Source: Phoma sp. XZ068 (lineage: Eukaryota > Ascomycota > Dothideomycetes > Pleosporales > Didymellaceae). From it: DNA of 64,000 bases. Numbering within the stretch: position 1 is the stretch's first letter; the number at the start of each line of letters is the position of its first letter. The DNA lies in assembly GCA_004835665.1 (NCBI GenBank), contig RBKR01000004.1, forward strand, positions 372,001 through 436,000, written 5' to 3'. The notes below the pieces were generated by a model. That model did no database searches and was not told where the DNA came from. It was given only the letters and a program-made list of their open reading frames with translations. Both the position numbers and the translations under genes were made by a program. This document shows positions 1 through 12,736 of this stretch, one piece after another.

Positions 1-1356
1 GGGGCTGCGACCGCCGGTCGAGTAGGAGGAAGAGGAGCCGCTGGCCCAATCATCTGAATCAGACTGAGGCTGGAATTCTTCGTAGATGTCGAGCATGCTG
101 TAACCGGCGCCATCCTGTGGGTCGCCAATCTCGACGTAGTCGTAGTCCCAGCGGAACTCCTTGTCGGCCTGGATGCGGGGGAGGAAGTTGGCGCGGCCGA
201 AGAAGAAGCAGATACCGGCAACTATGATGCGTTAGTAAGAATGCGTGGAGGCTGAATCTTGAGACTTACGAAGACTGCCGGCAACCAGATCGACGGCGTA
301 GTGGTGCTGAAGATACATTGTCGACCACCACAGCCACATGGTGTAGAAGACGTAGACGGGGAAAAGCTTGGGGAAGACATGTCCCATGAACAGTGTCTCC
401 AGAGTGGCCCATCCAGAGTGCAGAGAAGGGAAGGCACCAAAGACCACAGGCGAAGCCTGGAATGCTGAGGTGTACATGTCGAAACCAAGAATCCTATCCA
501 TGGCCTTCAGTCCTGCGGCATCGCCGTGGATCGAGTAGTTGGCTGGCGCCAGTCCGTATGTGTTCTCATACCAAGGTGGCGAGCAGGGGAAGACGAGCTG
601 GATCAGAACGGCTGTGATGTTCATGTAACCAAAGGCGCGGGCGAAGGTAGGAAGCGTGCCGGGAGGGCCCCAGATGAACATGCAGCCGCAGACAATGACC
701 GGGGAGACGTAGTGGACGAGTCCGTAGGGGAACCACGCAAGCACATCGAGCACCGTGTGCTGGTGGGCAGAGATGATGTTGCTGAGGTTGGCGCCGTAGA
801 GGATGTTCTCGAGCGCAGGGAGGACGCGGACCCAGATGGCAGGGCGGTATTCGGGCGAAACATATCTGGGAGGTGCTGTTAGCAACGAGAATCTTGGTTA
901 TGGGTGTTGCCGACTGATCCGACCTCCAATTTGCCAAGCAAATCGAGATCAGACGAAAGCAGGCGTGAGGGTGACGTACTTGCAGCTATTGAATAGGAAC
1001 AGCCATGTTAATGTCGGGAGCAGTGGTAGCAAGAACTGTCGTGTAGCAGGCACCAGAATGCCAGCCAGGAGCGCAGTGGCAGCAAACGTCTTCGCAAACG
1101 GGCCAGGGGCCTCGCTGACGGACAGCGAGAAGATGGCGACAATGGCCAGGAACAGGTACTGTGCGTCGTATATGCTCCACGGGTGGGTGCGCAGCGCCTT
1201 TATTGTGTCCGAGGGCGACCACGAAGACTCGAGAGAGGCGATGGACGACGTCACCGACTGGCGGCTGTGGATGCGCGACTTGGTGGCCCTCCACTTGCGG
1301 CGCACGCGGTGTGGGATGAAGGCAGAGAGGCCCGCGACCTTGGTAGGCGAGAGCAT
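1..1356 (-). CDS. AUR1: Inositol phosphorylceramide synthase catalytic subunit (AUR1), cut by the left window edge
   Basis: Transfers phosphoinositol from phosphatidylinositol to ceramide in the Golgi; it is the aureobasidin A target in fungi. I place exons at 1356-980, 865-270 and 221-1 (introns 866-979 and 222-269, both GT-AG), giving about 398 residues before the edge. Several hydrophobic segments are visible. The PAP2-type motifs FPSLHSG (His near residue 275) and HHYAVDL (His near 314, Asp near 318) match the catalytic histidines and aspartate of the family. After the last membrane segment comes an acidic, serine-rich cytosolic tail that runs off the window. The start at 1356 is the first Met of a clean hydrophilic N-terminus. 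Family identity is secure; the C-terminus is missing here. Confidence 0.93.
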
Positions 1357-3676
1357 GCTGGGCGGCCTGGCGGTGGACGGGCAGGCGGCGGCAGTGGTCG
1401 TGGTGGGGACAAAATGCTGGGGAGCAGAATGTCTGGCGGTGCCTAGGCGGAGGTGAGGCGCAGTGTTTGTGTATGGGCGGCGAGGCAGCGACGAGGCAGC
1501 TCACGACCGAGGGGTGCTGGACGCGGTCGGCGGAGGGTCGGAGGTGCGAGGTGGTCGAGTCGGTGTCGAGAGAGCCAGCAAGCCTGGGACGCAGCGGAAC
1601 AGGACGAGTGCAGCTATTAGAGGCCGTGGAAGCTGGCGGATGCTGAGGCTTATGGCGGCCGGGGGTGCAAATTGGCGTCGAGCGCTAACGGATCGCGGTA
1701 AGGCGGGCCCAATCCTCAATCTCGTTTACTCCCTGACGCAGTGGCATCCACGCGACGAGCGCCAGTCGTGCGAAGATGCGAAGAGACGTGCCTTGCTGCG
1801 AATAGTGATGCCGTGATGCGAGCATGCTGGCGCTGCCGTGGTGCACTGCACTCGCTGCGCAGCTTGCTTGAATGCAGCCGCGACAAGCTCGACAAAGAAG
1901 CATGACCACACCCTCCGTCTGCATTCCACAGCGCACGCGAGCCTGGACAGCATCGCGCTCACGTTTCGGCGTCGCTCCGCACTCTGCGTGTTTCCGAACC
2001 CGAGCGTAACAGTAGTCTCCCAAGCCCGCTCAAACCAACGCTTTCACCGGAGCCAAAAAGTTGTGATGCAGCGATGCATTAGCTTTTCCTAGCTCGCTAG
2101 CTTGCAAGACGTCACCACACCGCCGCACCATCAAACCGCGGAAGGGTGTCCCTACGTCTATCGTCAACCGCAACAGCCCCAACCTTGACAACTTCGGGCC
2201 TTGATGCATGCTGACAACCGTTTCCTGTCGCCTGTCGCTGTGTAATAAGCACCAGCCTCGCAGTCGCCGCAGCAATCACATCGCACAGCCGCAGCCCCAT
2301 ATGCACACGAAACACCCACGCAGCTCCCAAACATGTCACTCGCAGCCCGCACCCAAACGTTTCCTGACAAAGCACCCACCCTGTGTAACGCCAGGCTTTT
2401 GTGACGACCCTATCGGCCAATCACAGGGCCGAGCCAGCGAAGCACCGGATGCCGTGGAAGTCTTGCAGTGCGGTGGTCAGATTAGGCGCTCGGCGTCTCG
2501 CACGATCCGCGTGCCGTTGGAGGTCCGTAAGCAAAAGCCTGCAAAACTCAGCCAGAGCTAGCGTAGTCTGCCGGACACTTGGCGCTGAAAAGCCTCACCT
2601 CTCGCCATGTTAATTTCCTTGCGCCCAACAAGCGGCATCCGTCGTGACTCGCTGCTTTTCGTCCGACCCGCAAGTTACCCGCACCCGTTCCTGCTAACCT
2701 CGCACGAACTTGTCACGTTTTGGTACGAGAGAAATATCGAAATCATAGAGATTTTCGCAGACTCTGCCCAGTCTAGACGGTTGTCCAGGACAGAATTTGC
2801 ACATCGCAATTACACGCCCTGACTCTACCTTTCGACGCGCCGTTCTAGCCAGCTTCTTGACATGCTCCCCACAACTAACATCCGAGGAACAACGGACGGT
2901 GCCTGAGGCACCGCATGGGCCACAGCATCGACATCGACACCGACACATGTACAACAAGAAAAGGAGTCGCACCATCGACCCCATCCATGTCCCCCAACAA
3001 CGCCAGCCCCCAAAACAACGCCTTGTCTCCTTTTTCTAAACAACGAATCAGCCGTACCCAATGCACCAGCGTACCGCAACGCGACGATACGCAGCACCAT
3101 CCCGTCCAGCCTGCGTTTCAAATACGCCCGGACGCGAACACGTTGGAATACGCTGGCGACACCCGTCCGTATTCCGTGTTCGGGGGCTGGGGCCCTGGCT
3201 CAGCCCTCCCGTGTCGTTGCAGGGTGATCGGACTGTAGAGCGGGACGTGCGTGCATACAAAGGATGCGAACTCATGCTCTGTCGCATTTCGGCATGTTGA
3301 TTTGTAAATTGCACATCTGCCGCTGGGTGATCGGCGCTATTGTGGGTGATTGGTGCTCGTAATATGGTAAGCAGTGAGAGTGAGGGAATTGGGAGTGAAG
3401 AGTAAGGGTGGGTTCGATGAATGGATATGGTGAATATGCTTTGATGATGCTAGACCGTTGCTGTCGTGAAGACATCGTAGTGATGCCGTTAAGTGCATGC
3501 TATGCTGAAATCAAACCCTGCGCCAACAAATAACCAGACACCTGCTATGCTTCATGAACGCTCAGCGTAGTACGATCCCTCAAAACAAAACCAGTAGCAA
3601 GATCCTTGTTGAAGAAAAGCCACCCCGCAAAATCCCTCGAATAACAGCAGCCAGAAAGATCCCAACCCAAAACTAT
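1357..3676. other. Intergenic region
   Basis: A 2.3 kb gap between the divergently placed 5' end of AUR1 and the 3' end of the NYN-domain gene. Only short, overlapping, low-quality reading frames are present on both strands and none joins across plausible introns or resembles a known domain. It probably holds the AUR1 promoter and UTRs. Confidence 0.5.
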
Positions 3677-5608
3677 CTACACAGTATCAATCAAATCCTC
3701 CACAAACTCGTCCAACTCGATAATCTGAAACTGCTCAGCCCACTTGGTCCTGAACTTCTTGTTCCTGTATCCGCCGTTGGTCTGCTGTCTCCAGCTGATC
3801 AACTCGACCTTCCACCCACGCTTGAGCGCACGCTCAACATGAGCAAGGAAGCCGTCCGACATCTCTGCTTCGGCACCGTCGCCAGTCGCTAGCACCATCG
3901 TGCTCGGCACTTCGGTATCAAGTATGCTCTGGCACATCTTCAAGTGAAGAATCTCGTCGACACCCTGCTCCACCCATCTCGGGGCCGCAGGTGTCTTGGG
4001 AGCCGGCTGACCCGTTTCAGAGTCGCTGCCGCTGCCAGAGCGTAGTTGTTGAGCCTTGTGCCAGCCCATCCTCTTGACGTCGTCGAAGAATTTCTTCTTG
4101 TCTGACTCGTCTCTGCTGATGAAGACTTGTTCTTGCAGGATACTCTCGTATCCTACCGACTTTGACGTCTCGACAAGCTTCTTGATCTGTGGCAGAGGAT
4201 TGGCTTCCCGGTGCGATCCGGCAAAGACGCGCTTTGCGACTGGTCGACGGCGCTCCAGAAGGAGAGCAAGGCTGTCGAAAGCCATGTCGTGCTGTCGTAC
4301 CCCGTACTTGCGCAGAATGTCTTTGAATCCGATCATAATATTAGATGCATCGACGAAGATGTGGATCCCTTCCGCCATGGTCTTCTCGTTCACCAGCTGC
4401 CTGGGTGCAACAATATATTTGGCATCCTCAGGGAAGGTCTTGAGAAGCTTAGTGTGGAAGTGAAGGTGTCGTTCAACCGACGGTCTAATTGTGATCGACT
4501 CAGGAGCATTATAAGGAGTGGTGAAAGTCCGTGCAGGAGTGGGAGCGACGACAGGTGTCGGCGTAGATGGCTGAGCAACCGCAGCAGGTTGCGAGGAACG
4601 TGGAAGGGTAACAGGACGAACGGTTCGTGGTACCAGGCCGTGACCCGCACCATATTCGAAGGAAGGAGGCGTGACAGGCCGTGTTATTTTCTTGTGGCTC
4701 TGCGCCGATGGCGTTTGTGGTGGTGCTACTTGCGTAGTAGAGCTCACTTGTTGGTTAAGTACAGGACGCTGAGACTTGATAGGCGCTGATGTTTGTGGGT
4801 CCTTCTTTTGTGGATCCCTCTTCTGTGGCGAGGTAACTGGGGGTGTCTCCACCACAGCAACAGGAGTAGCGGGTCTGATTTTAGCTCCCACGTTAGATCG
4901 TGACTGAGCGCGAAGCTGCTTCACGGGAGATGCGGATCGAGATGCCTTTCTCGGTGAGTCGGGCGGAGCCGACTTGTTGGGAGCGTCCATTGGTAGCTGC
5001 TTCGATGGAGAACGACTCCGAGACTTCTTCGTTGGACTCTGTTCGACTTCTGAGACCTTGGTTGGCAGGCTTGGTGCAGGCGTAGCTGCAGCGGGCCTCG
5101 CAACGAAGAGGCTTTCAAGCTGTTTCTGCAACTGCTTGCGTTGAGCGTCTTTGAACGGCCCCTTTGCTTGGTGCTTTTGTGCATGCAGGTTCTCTTCTGC
5201 CACCTTCTGTGCCTGCTCTTTCACAGCCTGCTGACGAGCGCGCTTGCGTTGCTTCTTGGTCAACCCAGCTTCTGGGTCGTCGGTGTTTGTGGTAGGATCG
5301 GACAGACTCGCATCCGCGTCAAACTGTGGAGAGGGGAGCAGCGCATCGCCAGCATTGCTGATTCCAGAATCAGGATCCAGAGGCGACAGTGGAGGCAGCG
5401 GCACTTCGTCTGCTATGCCGAGATCCTCAAACAGCTTCACAAAGCTGCCTAAACGTATGCCTCCATCCGGGGGAGGTGCAAGTGTGGGCCTAACGAGCGG
5501 CGTGCGTGTCTCAAGCTTGGGAGAGCCGACGGCGTGTACGTCGGAAGAATCGATAAGGTCGAAAACAGAGCCGAAGTCCCAGCCTTTGGCGGTCGGTACA
5601 GAAGGCAT
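3677..5608 (-). CDS. NYN-domain (PIN-like) putative ribonuclease, 643 aa
   Basis: A single uninterrupted exon. The first roughly 400 residues are low complexity, rich in Ser, Pro, Gln and Lys, with a Lys/Arg/Gln-rich stretch near 125-170 (likely helical or coiled) and repeated SP and SPRK-like sites that look like phosphorylation or nuclear-localisation segments. Residues about 415-640 form a NYN/PIN-like domain: it opens with HIFVDASNIMIGFKD, which carries the first conserved Asp and Asn, and continues with VFAGSHRE and TMVLATGDGAEAEMSDGF, which carries the later acidic residues. NYN domains are metal-dependent RNases, so RNA cleavage or RNA binding is the likely role; the substrate is unknown. 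The start at 5608 opens directly into a conserved-looking sequence; an upstream 5' UTR intron is possible. Confidence 0.85.
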   Translation of the reverse strand: MPSVPTAKGWDFGSVFDLIDSSDVHAVGSPKLETRTPLVRPTLAPPPDGGIRLGSFVKLFEDLGIADEVPLPPLSPLDPDSGISNAGDALLPSPQFDADASLSDPTTNTDDPEAGLTKKQRKRARQQAVKEQAQKVAEENLHAQKHQAKGPFKDAQRKQLQKQLESLFVARPAAATPAPSLPTKVSEVEQSPTKKSRSRSPSKQLPMDAPNKSAPPDSPRKASRSASPVKQLRAQSRSNVGAKIRPATPVAVVETPPVTSPQKRDPQKKDPQTSAPIKSQRPVLNQQVSSTTQVAPPQTPSAQSHKKITRPVTPPSFEYGAGHGLVPRTVRPVTLPRSSQPAAVAQPSTPTPVVAPTPARTFTTPYNAPESITIRPSVERHLHFHTKLLKTFPEDAKYIVAPRQLVNEKTMAEGIHIFVDASNIMIGFKDILRKYGVRQHDMAFDSLALLLERRRPVAKRVFAGSHREANPLPQIKKLVETSKSVGYESILQEQVFISRDESDKKKFFDDVKRMGWHKAQQLRSGSGSDSETGQPAPKTPAAPRWVEQGVDEILHLKMCQSILDTEVPSTMVLATGDGAEAEMSDGFLAHVERALKRGWKVELISWRQQTNGGYRNKKFRTKWAEQFQIIELDEFVEDLIDTV

Positions 5609-6733
5609 TGGTGGCTGATAGTCGCTTGCGACTAGTCAATCAGGATCGAGGTAAGGCGTGAAATAGGAAAGCCGAAGGCTAGAAGGCGAATAGTGCTGGA
5701 AACTGTTAGCTCTGCGAGCTGCAGAGGTAGCGAGCACGGCGGCGCAGCACTGTGACAGGTACGCGAGAGCTTGAGAGCAGAGCGGTAGCAGCCGATAGCA
5801 GGCTCTCAAGGTGTTGCGGGTGATGTCCCAGGCAGGAGCGGAGCTGGGCAAACATACCTTGTAACTTGTTCCGAAACAGTAGTGTGGGTTGCACGCGCAT
5901 GATCGAATCAACGTGACGGTGCTAGAATATTGCTGTCTCACACAGGCGTGTGTACCTCTGACAGCCAACGCGAGAGAGGATAAAGAATGTAGAAGCTGTA
6001 TGTTTGGTGGTAGAGCTTCGGTGGCGGCGGGGGTGAGGTTGTTCTTGGGCGCCTCAGCCTCAGGGTCTGTGCTTGACGGTGATTCATCCAGTCGCCACTT
6101 ACGACCCAATGTCTGACTGGAGGTTGATAGTTATCATGATTATCGTTATTCGACGGCTCAACGGACCTCAACGGAAGACAAGCACCTTCACGAGCAAGCG
6201 TCATCGATCTGGTGACAGATGGCGGCGCTGCACCGGCTTGACCTGACATCGATGTTGAACTGGCGAATCGGCGTCATCGTTCACCGCAGGCAGTCTGAAG
6301 ACCATTATGTCTTATTTTCCACAAGAAAGATGTTCTGATTGACCCGTATCTTCACAAATCCTACCTAGCCATACCTTGCATTATCCAGAACAGCGACGTG
6401 ACTGCAACAAGGGCTTCGAAGACGCTACAGCCGTGCTTGTGTGACGTCGTACGCGGCACCTGAGCTGAGGCATGCTTGAACTGTCACTATCAGCCAGCTT
6501 GCATGAACTGATGCTCGATTATTGACCTCGATTATCTTCACATGTCATTTCCAACCCCTCTCAACCCCCTCAACCCATCATAACAAGAAAATCTGGAGTC
6601 CCACTTCGCAGTCGACCCAGCAACTATCGCCCGCAAGCCTCGGATATCCCCAGCCCTACGCCCCACATTCCTCCAGAGCCAAAGTACCCCTCCACATGGC
6701 TTCCCGCGACTCCTTCCACATGCCATTGCCGCC
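5609..6733. other. Divergent promoter region
   Basis: About 1.1 kb between the minus-strand NYN gene and the plus-strand mitochondrial carrier, so it should hold both promoters. Minus-strand reading frames between 5636 and 6249 are open for 100-157 codons but are low-complexity and have no recognisable domain. They are more likely the 5' UTR of the NYN gene than protein. Confidence 0.4.
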
Positions 6734-7766
6734 ATGTCCGCAGACTTCTGGGCTGGCTATGTCTCCGGCGCAGTGGGCATCATCATCGGCAACCCACTCG
6801 ACCTCGTGAAAACGCGCCTCCAAGCAGGGCCGCAGTCGGCACACGATGCAAGCACAGGTACCTCGACTACCAGTGTAGCCGCACCACGCAGCTTTAGAGG
6901 GCAATTTGAAAATGCCGGAACGCTGGTCAGAGGTACGACACCTGTACCCGACGGATGCAGCGGTATTTCCAGAGCAAATGGAAGCTAATCGCCAACACTC
7001 AGCATAGGCGCAACAGCACCTATCCTCGGCTACGGCGCGCTCAACGCCCTCCTCTTCATGACGTACAACCGCACGCTCACACTTCTCGGTGATTCGCCCG
7101 CGACCCCAAACTCGTTTGCGAAGGTCTTCCTTGCTGGCGCGACAGGAGGGTTTGCGTCCTTTGTGGTATCTGCGCCGACGGAGCTGATCAAGTGCCGCGC
7201 GCAAGTGTCGACCGAAAGACATGCAACATCGTGGTCGATTGCGAAGCAGATATGGAAGAAGGATGGTATTCGAGGGTTATACTATGGAGGTGGGATTACA
7301 AGTATACGCGATGCGGTGGGATACGGGTTCTAGTAAGCTATGCGCTGGAGCAGGTAGACCTTGAGCTGACGGGTATAGTTTCTGGTCCTACGAATGGAGT
7401 AAGCAGATGTGGACCTCACCGCATGATACAGACAGGGACACCGCTTTCAAGGTGCTGATGTGTGGAGGCTTCGCAGGGATTGTAACGTGGGCATCCATCT
7501 TCCCGATGGACGTGATCAAGACAAGAGTGCAGACGCAAGTGCTACAGCCTGGACCTGTGCTAGGAAGCGAGCAGCAGTTACTGCTCTCCGCCGAAGGGGG
7601 AAGAAGGCAGTTGGGAGCTATTCAGATTGCCAAACATGCATACCAGACTGAAGGCGTACGAGTCTTCTTCAGGGGATTGGGCATTTGCAGCGTACGAGCC
7701 TTCATCGTCAACGCTGTGCAGTGGGCAGTGTACGAATGGATGATGCGCCTTCTGCAGCAGGCATAG
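6734..7766 (+). CDS. Mitochondrial carrier family (SLC25) transporter, 303 aa
   Basis: Inner mitochondrial membrane solute carrier. Exons are 6734-6932, 7008-7332 and 7379-7766, with GT-AG introns that restore frame; for the first intron the downstream AG at 7006-7007 is required, because the nearer AG would give a stop. All three tandem carrier repeats are present with their signature motifs: NPLDLVKTRLQ in repeat 1, APTELIKCRAQ in repeat 2 (a Px(D/E)xx(K/R) variant with Glu) and FPMDVIKTRVQ in repeat 3. The matrix-side motifs include LYYGG and VFFRGLG. The length is typical. The substrate cannot be named from sequence alone; the overall type recalls amino-acid/carnitine-like carriers (the ORT/CAC branch). 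Confidence 0.9.
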
Positions 7767-8075
7767 AATAAACATACCGAAAGAGAGATTAGACATAGCA
7801 GGGACAGTACGAACATCGATGTCACAACAATACACTAAAAGTCCGACGTACTCGATAGTTCGCATTTTAGAATACAGTATGAAATTTTGCCGTCCGCCAG
7901 ATGATCCCTCACGAGAGCGCAGATAAGGCTCTCCAAATAGCAGTCTCATGGAGAGAAACAGTGTAAGTGTGAAAGATGTCCCATAACATAAACAAGCCCG
8001 CGGTTGCACGGGCAAATACAGACTCCTTAGCCGCTTGAGCATGAAAAAACCCACGCACTATGCATGAAAGCATCT
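7767..8075. other. Shared 3' intergenic region
   Basis: About 310 bp between the convergent stops of the carrier gene (plus) and the RNA-binding protein gene (minus). It should hold both 3' UTRs and polyadenylation signals; I see no further gene. Confidence 0.5.
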
Positions 8076-9738
8076 TTACATGATCTGGTCCTGGGTCAAG
8101 CCGCCGGTGTGCTCAGTACCCTCCATAACATCGCCGTTGTTCTGGTTGGTGTACTTCACGTACGACAGACCAAGAGGCCTGCCACCATATTGGTAACCTG
8201 TGAACTTGGCTATAGGAATATTAGCATCAGAATGAAAATGACGAAGCAAATACGTACCAATAGCTGTTTCTGCGTCTGCGCTCTGCTCGAATTCCACGAC
8301 ACCGGTTCCACGAGAACGGCCGTTGGGCTCGTACTGGATCTCGGCACGATTTACTTTGCCGATTGTAGTGAAGAGCTCAACAAGATCCTCGTTGCTGGTA
8401 GACCAAGGCAGGTTCCGAACATAGATGAGGTTGCTGGGCTCGCCGCCAGACGCAGCGAAGTCGGTGAACGGGTTCGGTGGGTTGGAGGGACCGTTAGGGT
8501 CGAAACCGGGTCCTCCAGGCGGTCCACCAGGACCACCATAGCCGCCGCCAAACCCTCCACGTCCTCCAAAGCCACCGCCAAAGCCGCCGCGAGCGCCAAA
8601 CCCTCCGCGAGCACCAAAGCCTCCTCCGAAGCCACCACGGCCTCCTCCGAAACCGCCGCGTCCACCGAAGCCAGTGTTACCAGCGAAGCGGTCTTCGCGA
8701 ACCTCAAGGTTGCGACCCTGCCACTCGTAACCGTTGAACTGTGTGATGGCGTTCCTAGCATCATCTACGGTCTCGAAGGCAACGATTCCAGAGCCCTTTG
8801 GCCTACCATCCGGAGCAATGTGAACGTCTGCGCGCAGAACAGAACCGGTGTGGGCAGCTTGGCGGAAGAGGTCCTTTAGATCCTGCCAGCCAACGTTGTA
8901 TGGTAGCTGAGAATCCATGTTAGCTAAATGTCCTGTACCTGTCAATAGCGATTTGTGGGGTACAAACGTTGGCAACATAGACCTGCCTGCCTCCAGCTCC
9001 AGGTGCACCACCAGGAGGACCACCAAAGCCTCCCTGGAATCCGCCACGGCCTCCCATGCCGCCGTCGAAACCTCCGCGCGAGGAACCGGGATTGGTGAAA
9101 CGAGGCTCGGCCTCTCGATCTTCGCGAACGTATACGAGTCGACCCATAAGGTTCTGGTTGCTGAGCGTCGCCACGGCATTCTGAGCCTGCTCCCGAGTTG
9201 CATATTCCACGATGCCACAGCCCTACACCCAAGCAAAAGCCAGTCAACCTCCATCCTTCTCACGATCAAGACCAGCCATCAATTTATTACCTTTGACATT
9301 CCGTTCGGTAGCAGTAAGACATCAGCGAAGAGGACTTCGCCAGCTGCGCACGCGTTAGCACGCGACCTATTCCAAGCGCCCAACAACCGTACCTTGTCGC
9401 ATGAAGTCCTTCAGGTGATGCCACTTGACATCGTAAGACAGGTTGCCGACATAGACGCGGCGGTCTTGCTGAGAAGAGTCGCGGATGCTTTGCATCATGT
9501 TGTCCTTGTTTTCCGTCGAACGAGGCGCTCCTCCGCGGCTAGCTCCGTATGACTGATAACTTCCTGAACCCTGTGCACCGCCCGTCGGGGATCGCGAACG
9601 ACGTTCACTGCGGCGATAGTCGTCTCGGCTGCGTGAGCGGCTGCGAGGGGAGTATGAGCGTCTGGAGCGTCGCGGTGAGCGAGATCGTCTGCGAGGAGAA
9701 CGGTCGCGCTGCTCGTAATTGTCAGTTTCGTACGACAT
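8076..9738 (-). CDS. SR/RGG-type RNA-binding protein with three RRMs (Gbp2/Hrb1-like), 478 aa
   Basis: Exons at 9738-9393, 9343-9291, 9222-8968, 8906-8258 and 8209-8076; all introns are GT-AG and every junction keeps frame inside an RRM. Order of parts: an N-terminal SR/RS-rich segment (residues about 12-52), RRM1 (about 94-170, RNP2 VYVGNL), a Gly-rich spacer with RGG-like repeats, RRM2 (about 214-290, VYVANLPY and GSGIVAFET), a long GGF/RGG repeat block, RRM3 (about 385-460, IYVRNLPW and GTGVVEFE) and a short tail. This SR plus three-RRM layout is that of yeast Gbp2/Hrb1, shuttling mRNA export and quality-control adaptors that act with TREX. I infer the same role. The RGG blocks are probable arginine-methylation sites. 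Confidence 0.88.
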
Positions 9739-12498
9739 GGTTGCAACAAGTAAGCAGCTGCAATGTGAGGGATGGCGGCGAGGGGAACGGCGACAAGATG
9801 GGCAATGCGCGCGTTCGATGAGGCTGGATGGATGGGGTCGCGAAGTGAGTGAGCCACGGTTGGTCGGAGCTCTCGAGTGGACAAGCGCGGAAGGTGCCGG
9901 TGTCACGTGCCATGGCTCCCCCAAAGCGCGAACCATGGGAAGAGCGACTTGAGGGAGCTCGAAGAGCGCTCCGAGTTTCAATCAAGCATCTTACCATGGC
10001 TCCGACCTAGCCACGAAACCTGGAGGTTCAGATTTTTGCTCACGCCACCCTTATGCCTGGGGAAACGGAAATAATGAGATAAGAGCATGTTGTACTCACA
10101 GTCTCACTGGGTCGGTAATTGTCGTCTGGAGGGGTAAAGGTCAGCAGGAAAGGTGTCAAGATGAATTAGAAGAGCACTGTGATGGTGCAAGAGTGAGGGG
10201 AAGCTACGGGTAGGAGGGGCTCTTAGCACTTACCCATCTCGAACACGGCGGATTAATAGAAGCTGCTACCGTGACACGCCTCAGCAGAAATTCCTCAAGG
10301 CCGGTCCTGGTCGTAGCCGCGTCCTGCCAGCTGAAATGGGGGCCAGTAGTGCACGCTGAATGCACAGCACGCTGCAGAGGGCGCAGATTGCCTGCTTCTT
10401 CTGCCTTCTGTTGATGACGCCGGCTAGGGCCTCGATAGAGCAAGCCTCTCACGGCACTGCAGGGCTCTCGACCAATAGCACGCCGTAAGTGAGCACCGAC
10501 GGCGTCCCAGCGGTCCGGGCGGGCTGGTGATGGCGAGGGACGAGGTTGCAGGCTGATCGGGAGATGCGGTGTCAGCCTTGGAGGATGGCGGACGTGGTGA
10601 GCGTGTAGGCTCCCGAAGCTATCACTGGAAGCACTACCAAGCTGTCATTCAAGCACGAAAAGCGCAAGCAATTGGACTCTGGAGGGCGTGATCTGCCCCT
10701 GCGCACCGTGTTGGTCGTGATTGCTTGATTAATTCCGAGGTGGGGAAGGTCCACTTCGAACGGCAGCGGGCCAAACGGAAGGAACGTGCCTCTCTCTTTT
10801 AGTGCGCCTCAAGATCGCCATAGATGTTGACAATCGCATATCATCAATTCATTGCGATAATAAGCTCCAACTAGCCTGCTGCTCGTGTGAGCGTCCGCAC
10901 CTTGTGTAACGGTTCCTCAAGCGAGGCTGCCCTTCTGCATAACCCTCTCCAGCCACTTGTTCGTATTCGGGTTCTTTCCGCGTGGATTTTCGAAGCCCGT
11001 TACAAAAGGCACAACCGCGAAAGCCTTCTACCGGTCTTTCGCCCATGAAACGTTCCAACTATTGGCTTCCTATTTGAGTTACAACAATGCGTGTAACATT
11101 GACTCCTATGAGCTTGTATTGGCTCCAGCGCCTCAGAGCATCAAGTATCGATGTGCACACCGTACACGGCTTCAGCGAGTTCGGCCGAAGCTGCATCGTG
11201 AATGCGAGCAGGAGATGTTCGGGCCGCAACATGAGACCCTGACACTCGGCTTGCAGGGCTCATATGTGCGATGCCACAACAAACAGATCCATTTGGGAAG
11301 CCTGATATTGGGTCTGTTCATCTGCACGATCTGCGGCGAACACAGCAGAATTGTAATTTGAGGAAGCCGACTCCAGTGAGCGAAGCAAGCCTACCCTCGT
11401 GCTTAAGCCTTGTCGAGCAATTCAGTACATCTTGCGCGATCCTTGTAGAAAGTGTATTCCTACTGATCAGTGTAACACGTAGTCACGAGAGACATGGCTG
11501 CGGAGTTCAGCGAATGCTTACGGTTTACTAACAGAAGAAACGATGCAACAGGGTTTCCAACATTATGACCGCTGCTTTGTGCTCCTTCGAGCTTGGTGGG
11601 CTTCAGCAAAAGCATCCCATAACCCAAGATCAGGTGTTTGTGCAAGATCCACAACAGTCTGATCGACTAGTCGCTCGTCAGACACCGGTCGAGCTCGGAC
11701 ATTGTGTTGCTCTAGACCACAAACGCGATCCACGATGCTCAGAAGCCACGCGTCTGCAATTGTTTCCAGATGGCGAACACATCGACTTCATACAGGGCAC
11801 GTTTTTGCTACACGTGCGGGCCCACCTCTACCGCTCCTACTCGTACGCGCCAACTTGTTACGACTATGACCGTAGCCTACCTGGATGATCATTGAGCACA
11901 GTTACAGATCGCCGGACACCAAATATTGATACCCGAGGATCCCAATCCATCGTTTGGAGGGTGCCTGCTTGAGGGGATAAGCAATAGCTCAGTACTGCGA
12001 ACATTCACGACCCGACTGATTCTCTCACTCGAGCGTCATTCGTGAACCTTGCACATGCTCCTCGCAGATATGCCTTTGCGTCCTAATCAGATAATCGCAA
12101 GAGACACGCCGATAACGATATTCTCCTCCAAGTCATGCAGTCACTTGCCAATCGTAGGATGAAAACCCTTTGCGGCATCCCTATCACTACGTTTCGGCAT
12201 CTTGACGTCACATGTACAGCGGGAGAGAAGTCCGCAGGCGAGAAAGCCGGTCCCTGCGTCGTTTCATTCGAAAACCACTCGAGAACAGTGGGGCGAATAT
12301 CAAAAGATCCCGCAGATGTATGAGAGTTCTGAAAATGGCGTTGCCGAGTTATCTCCTAGAGGCAATTGCGCCACATACCCTATCCGTACTAGTCCAAGTT
12401 GACGTTCAAGATGATTCTGAACCCGAGCGAACTCCGTCAGGAGTCTTCTTGTATTATTTTCTTATCTTGATACTTGCAGAGTTTGACTGACTGTACTT
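9739..12498. other. Long intergenic region
   Basis: About 2.8 kb upstream of both flanking genes. The longest plus-strand frames (10957-11361 and 11565-11888) are about 107-134 codons, show no domain, no low-complexity signature and no intron-linked extension, and I do not call them. No tRNA, repeat array or transposon signature was recognised. Confidence 0.4.
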
Positions 12499-12505
12499 TA
12501 TATAA
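12499..12505 (+). promoter_or_regulatory. TATA box upstream of the MFS gene
   Basis: A consensus TATATAA in an AT-rich setting, 232 nt before the chosen ATG of the MFS transporter. The intervening leader has short CT/AC-rich stretches. It is the best core-promoter candidate, but the position of transcription start is inferred. Confidence 0.4.
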
Positions 12506-12736
12506 GATCTGGAGGTCCCTCACCCATCATGCAGATCACAGCCAGTCTTCAGCCTTTTGGCGCAGTTAGCATTTCATCACTTGGTGACTTTAAACACCGT
12601 AACTGGGCGCACTACTCGCACCAGTAACTACTGTTCCACACCTAAAGACTACGTGAATCTTTTATTGGCTTCTCAAAGGCCACTCTAAAGAATACAAAGC
12701 TTGGTTGTTGTAAACCACTATTACACGAAGCCAATC

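Noticed and set aside
5636..6249. Minus-strand frames upstream of the NYN gene, possibly an extra N-terminal exon
   Set aside because: Low-complexity sequence with overlapping frames; the NYN gene already has a good start at 5608.
10957..11888. Plus-strand open frames of 134 and 107 codons
   Set aside because: No recognisable sequence and no splice sites joining them; uncalled.
12701..12736. Upstream ATG of the MFS gene
   Set aside because: It adds 12 unusual residues; the 12737 ATG has better context and gives the usual N-terminus.
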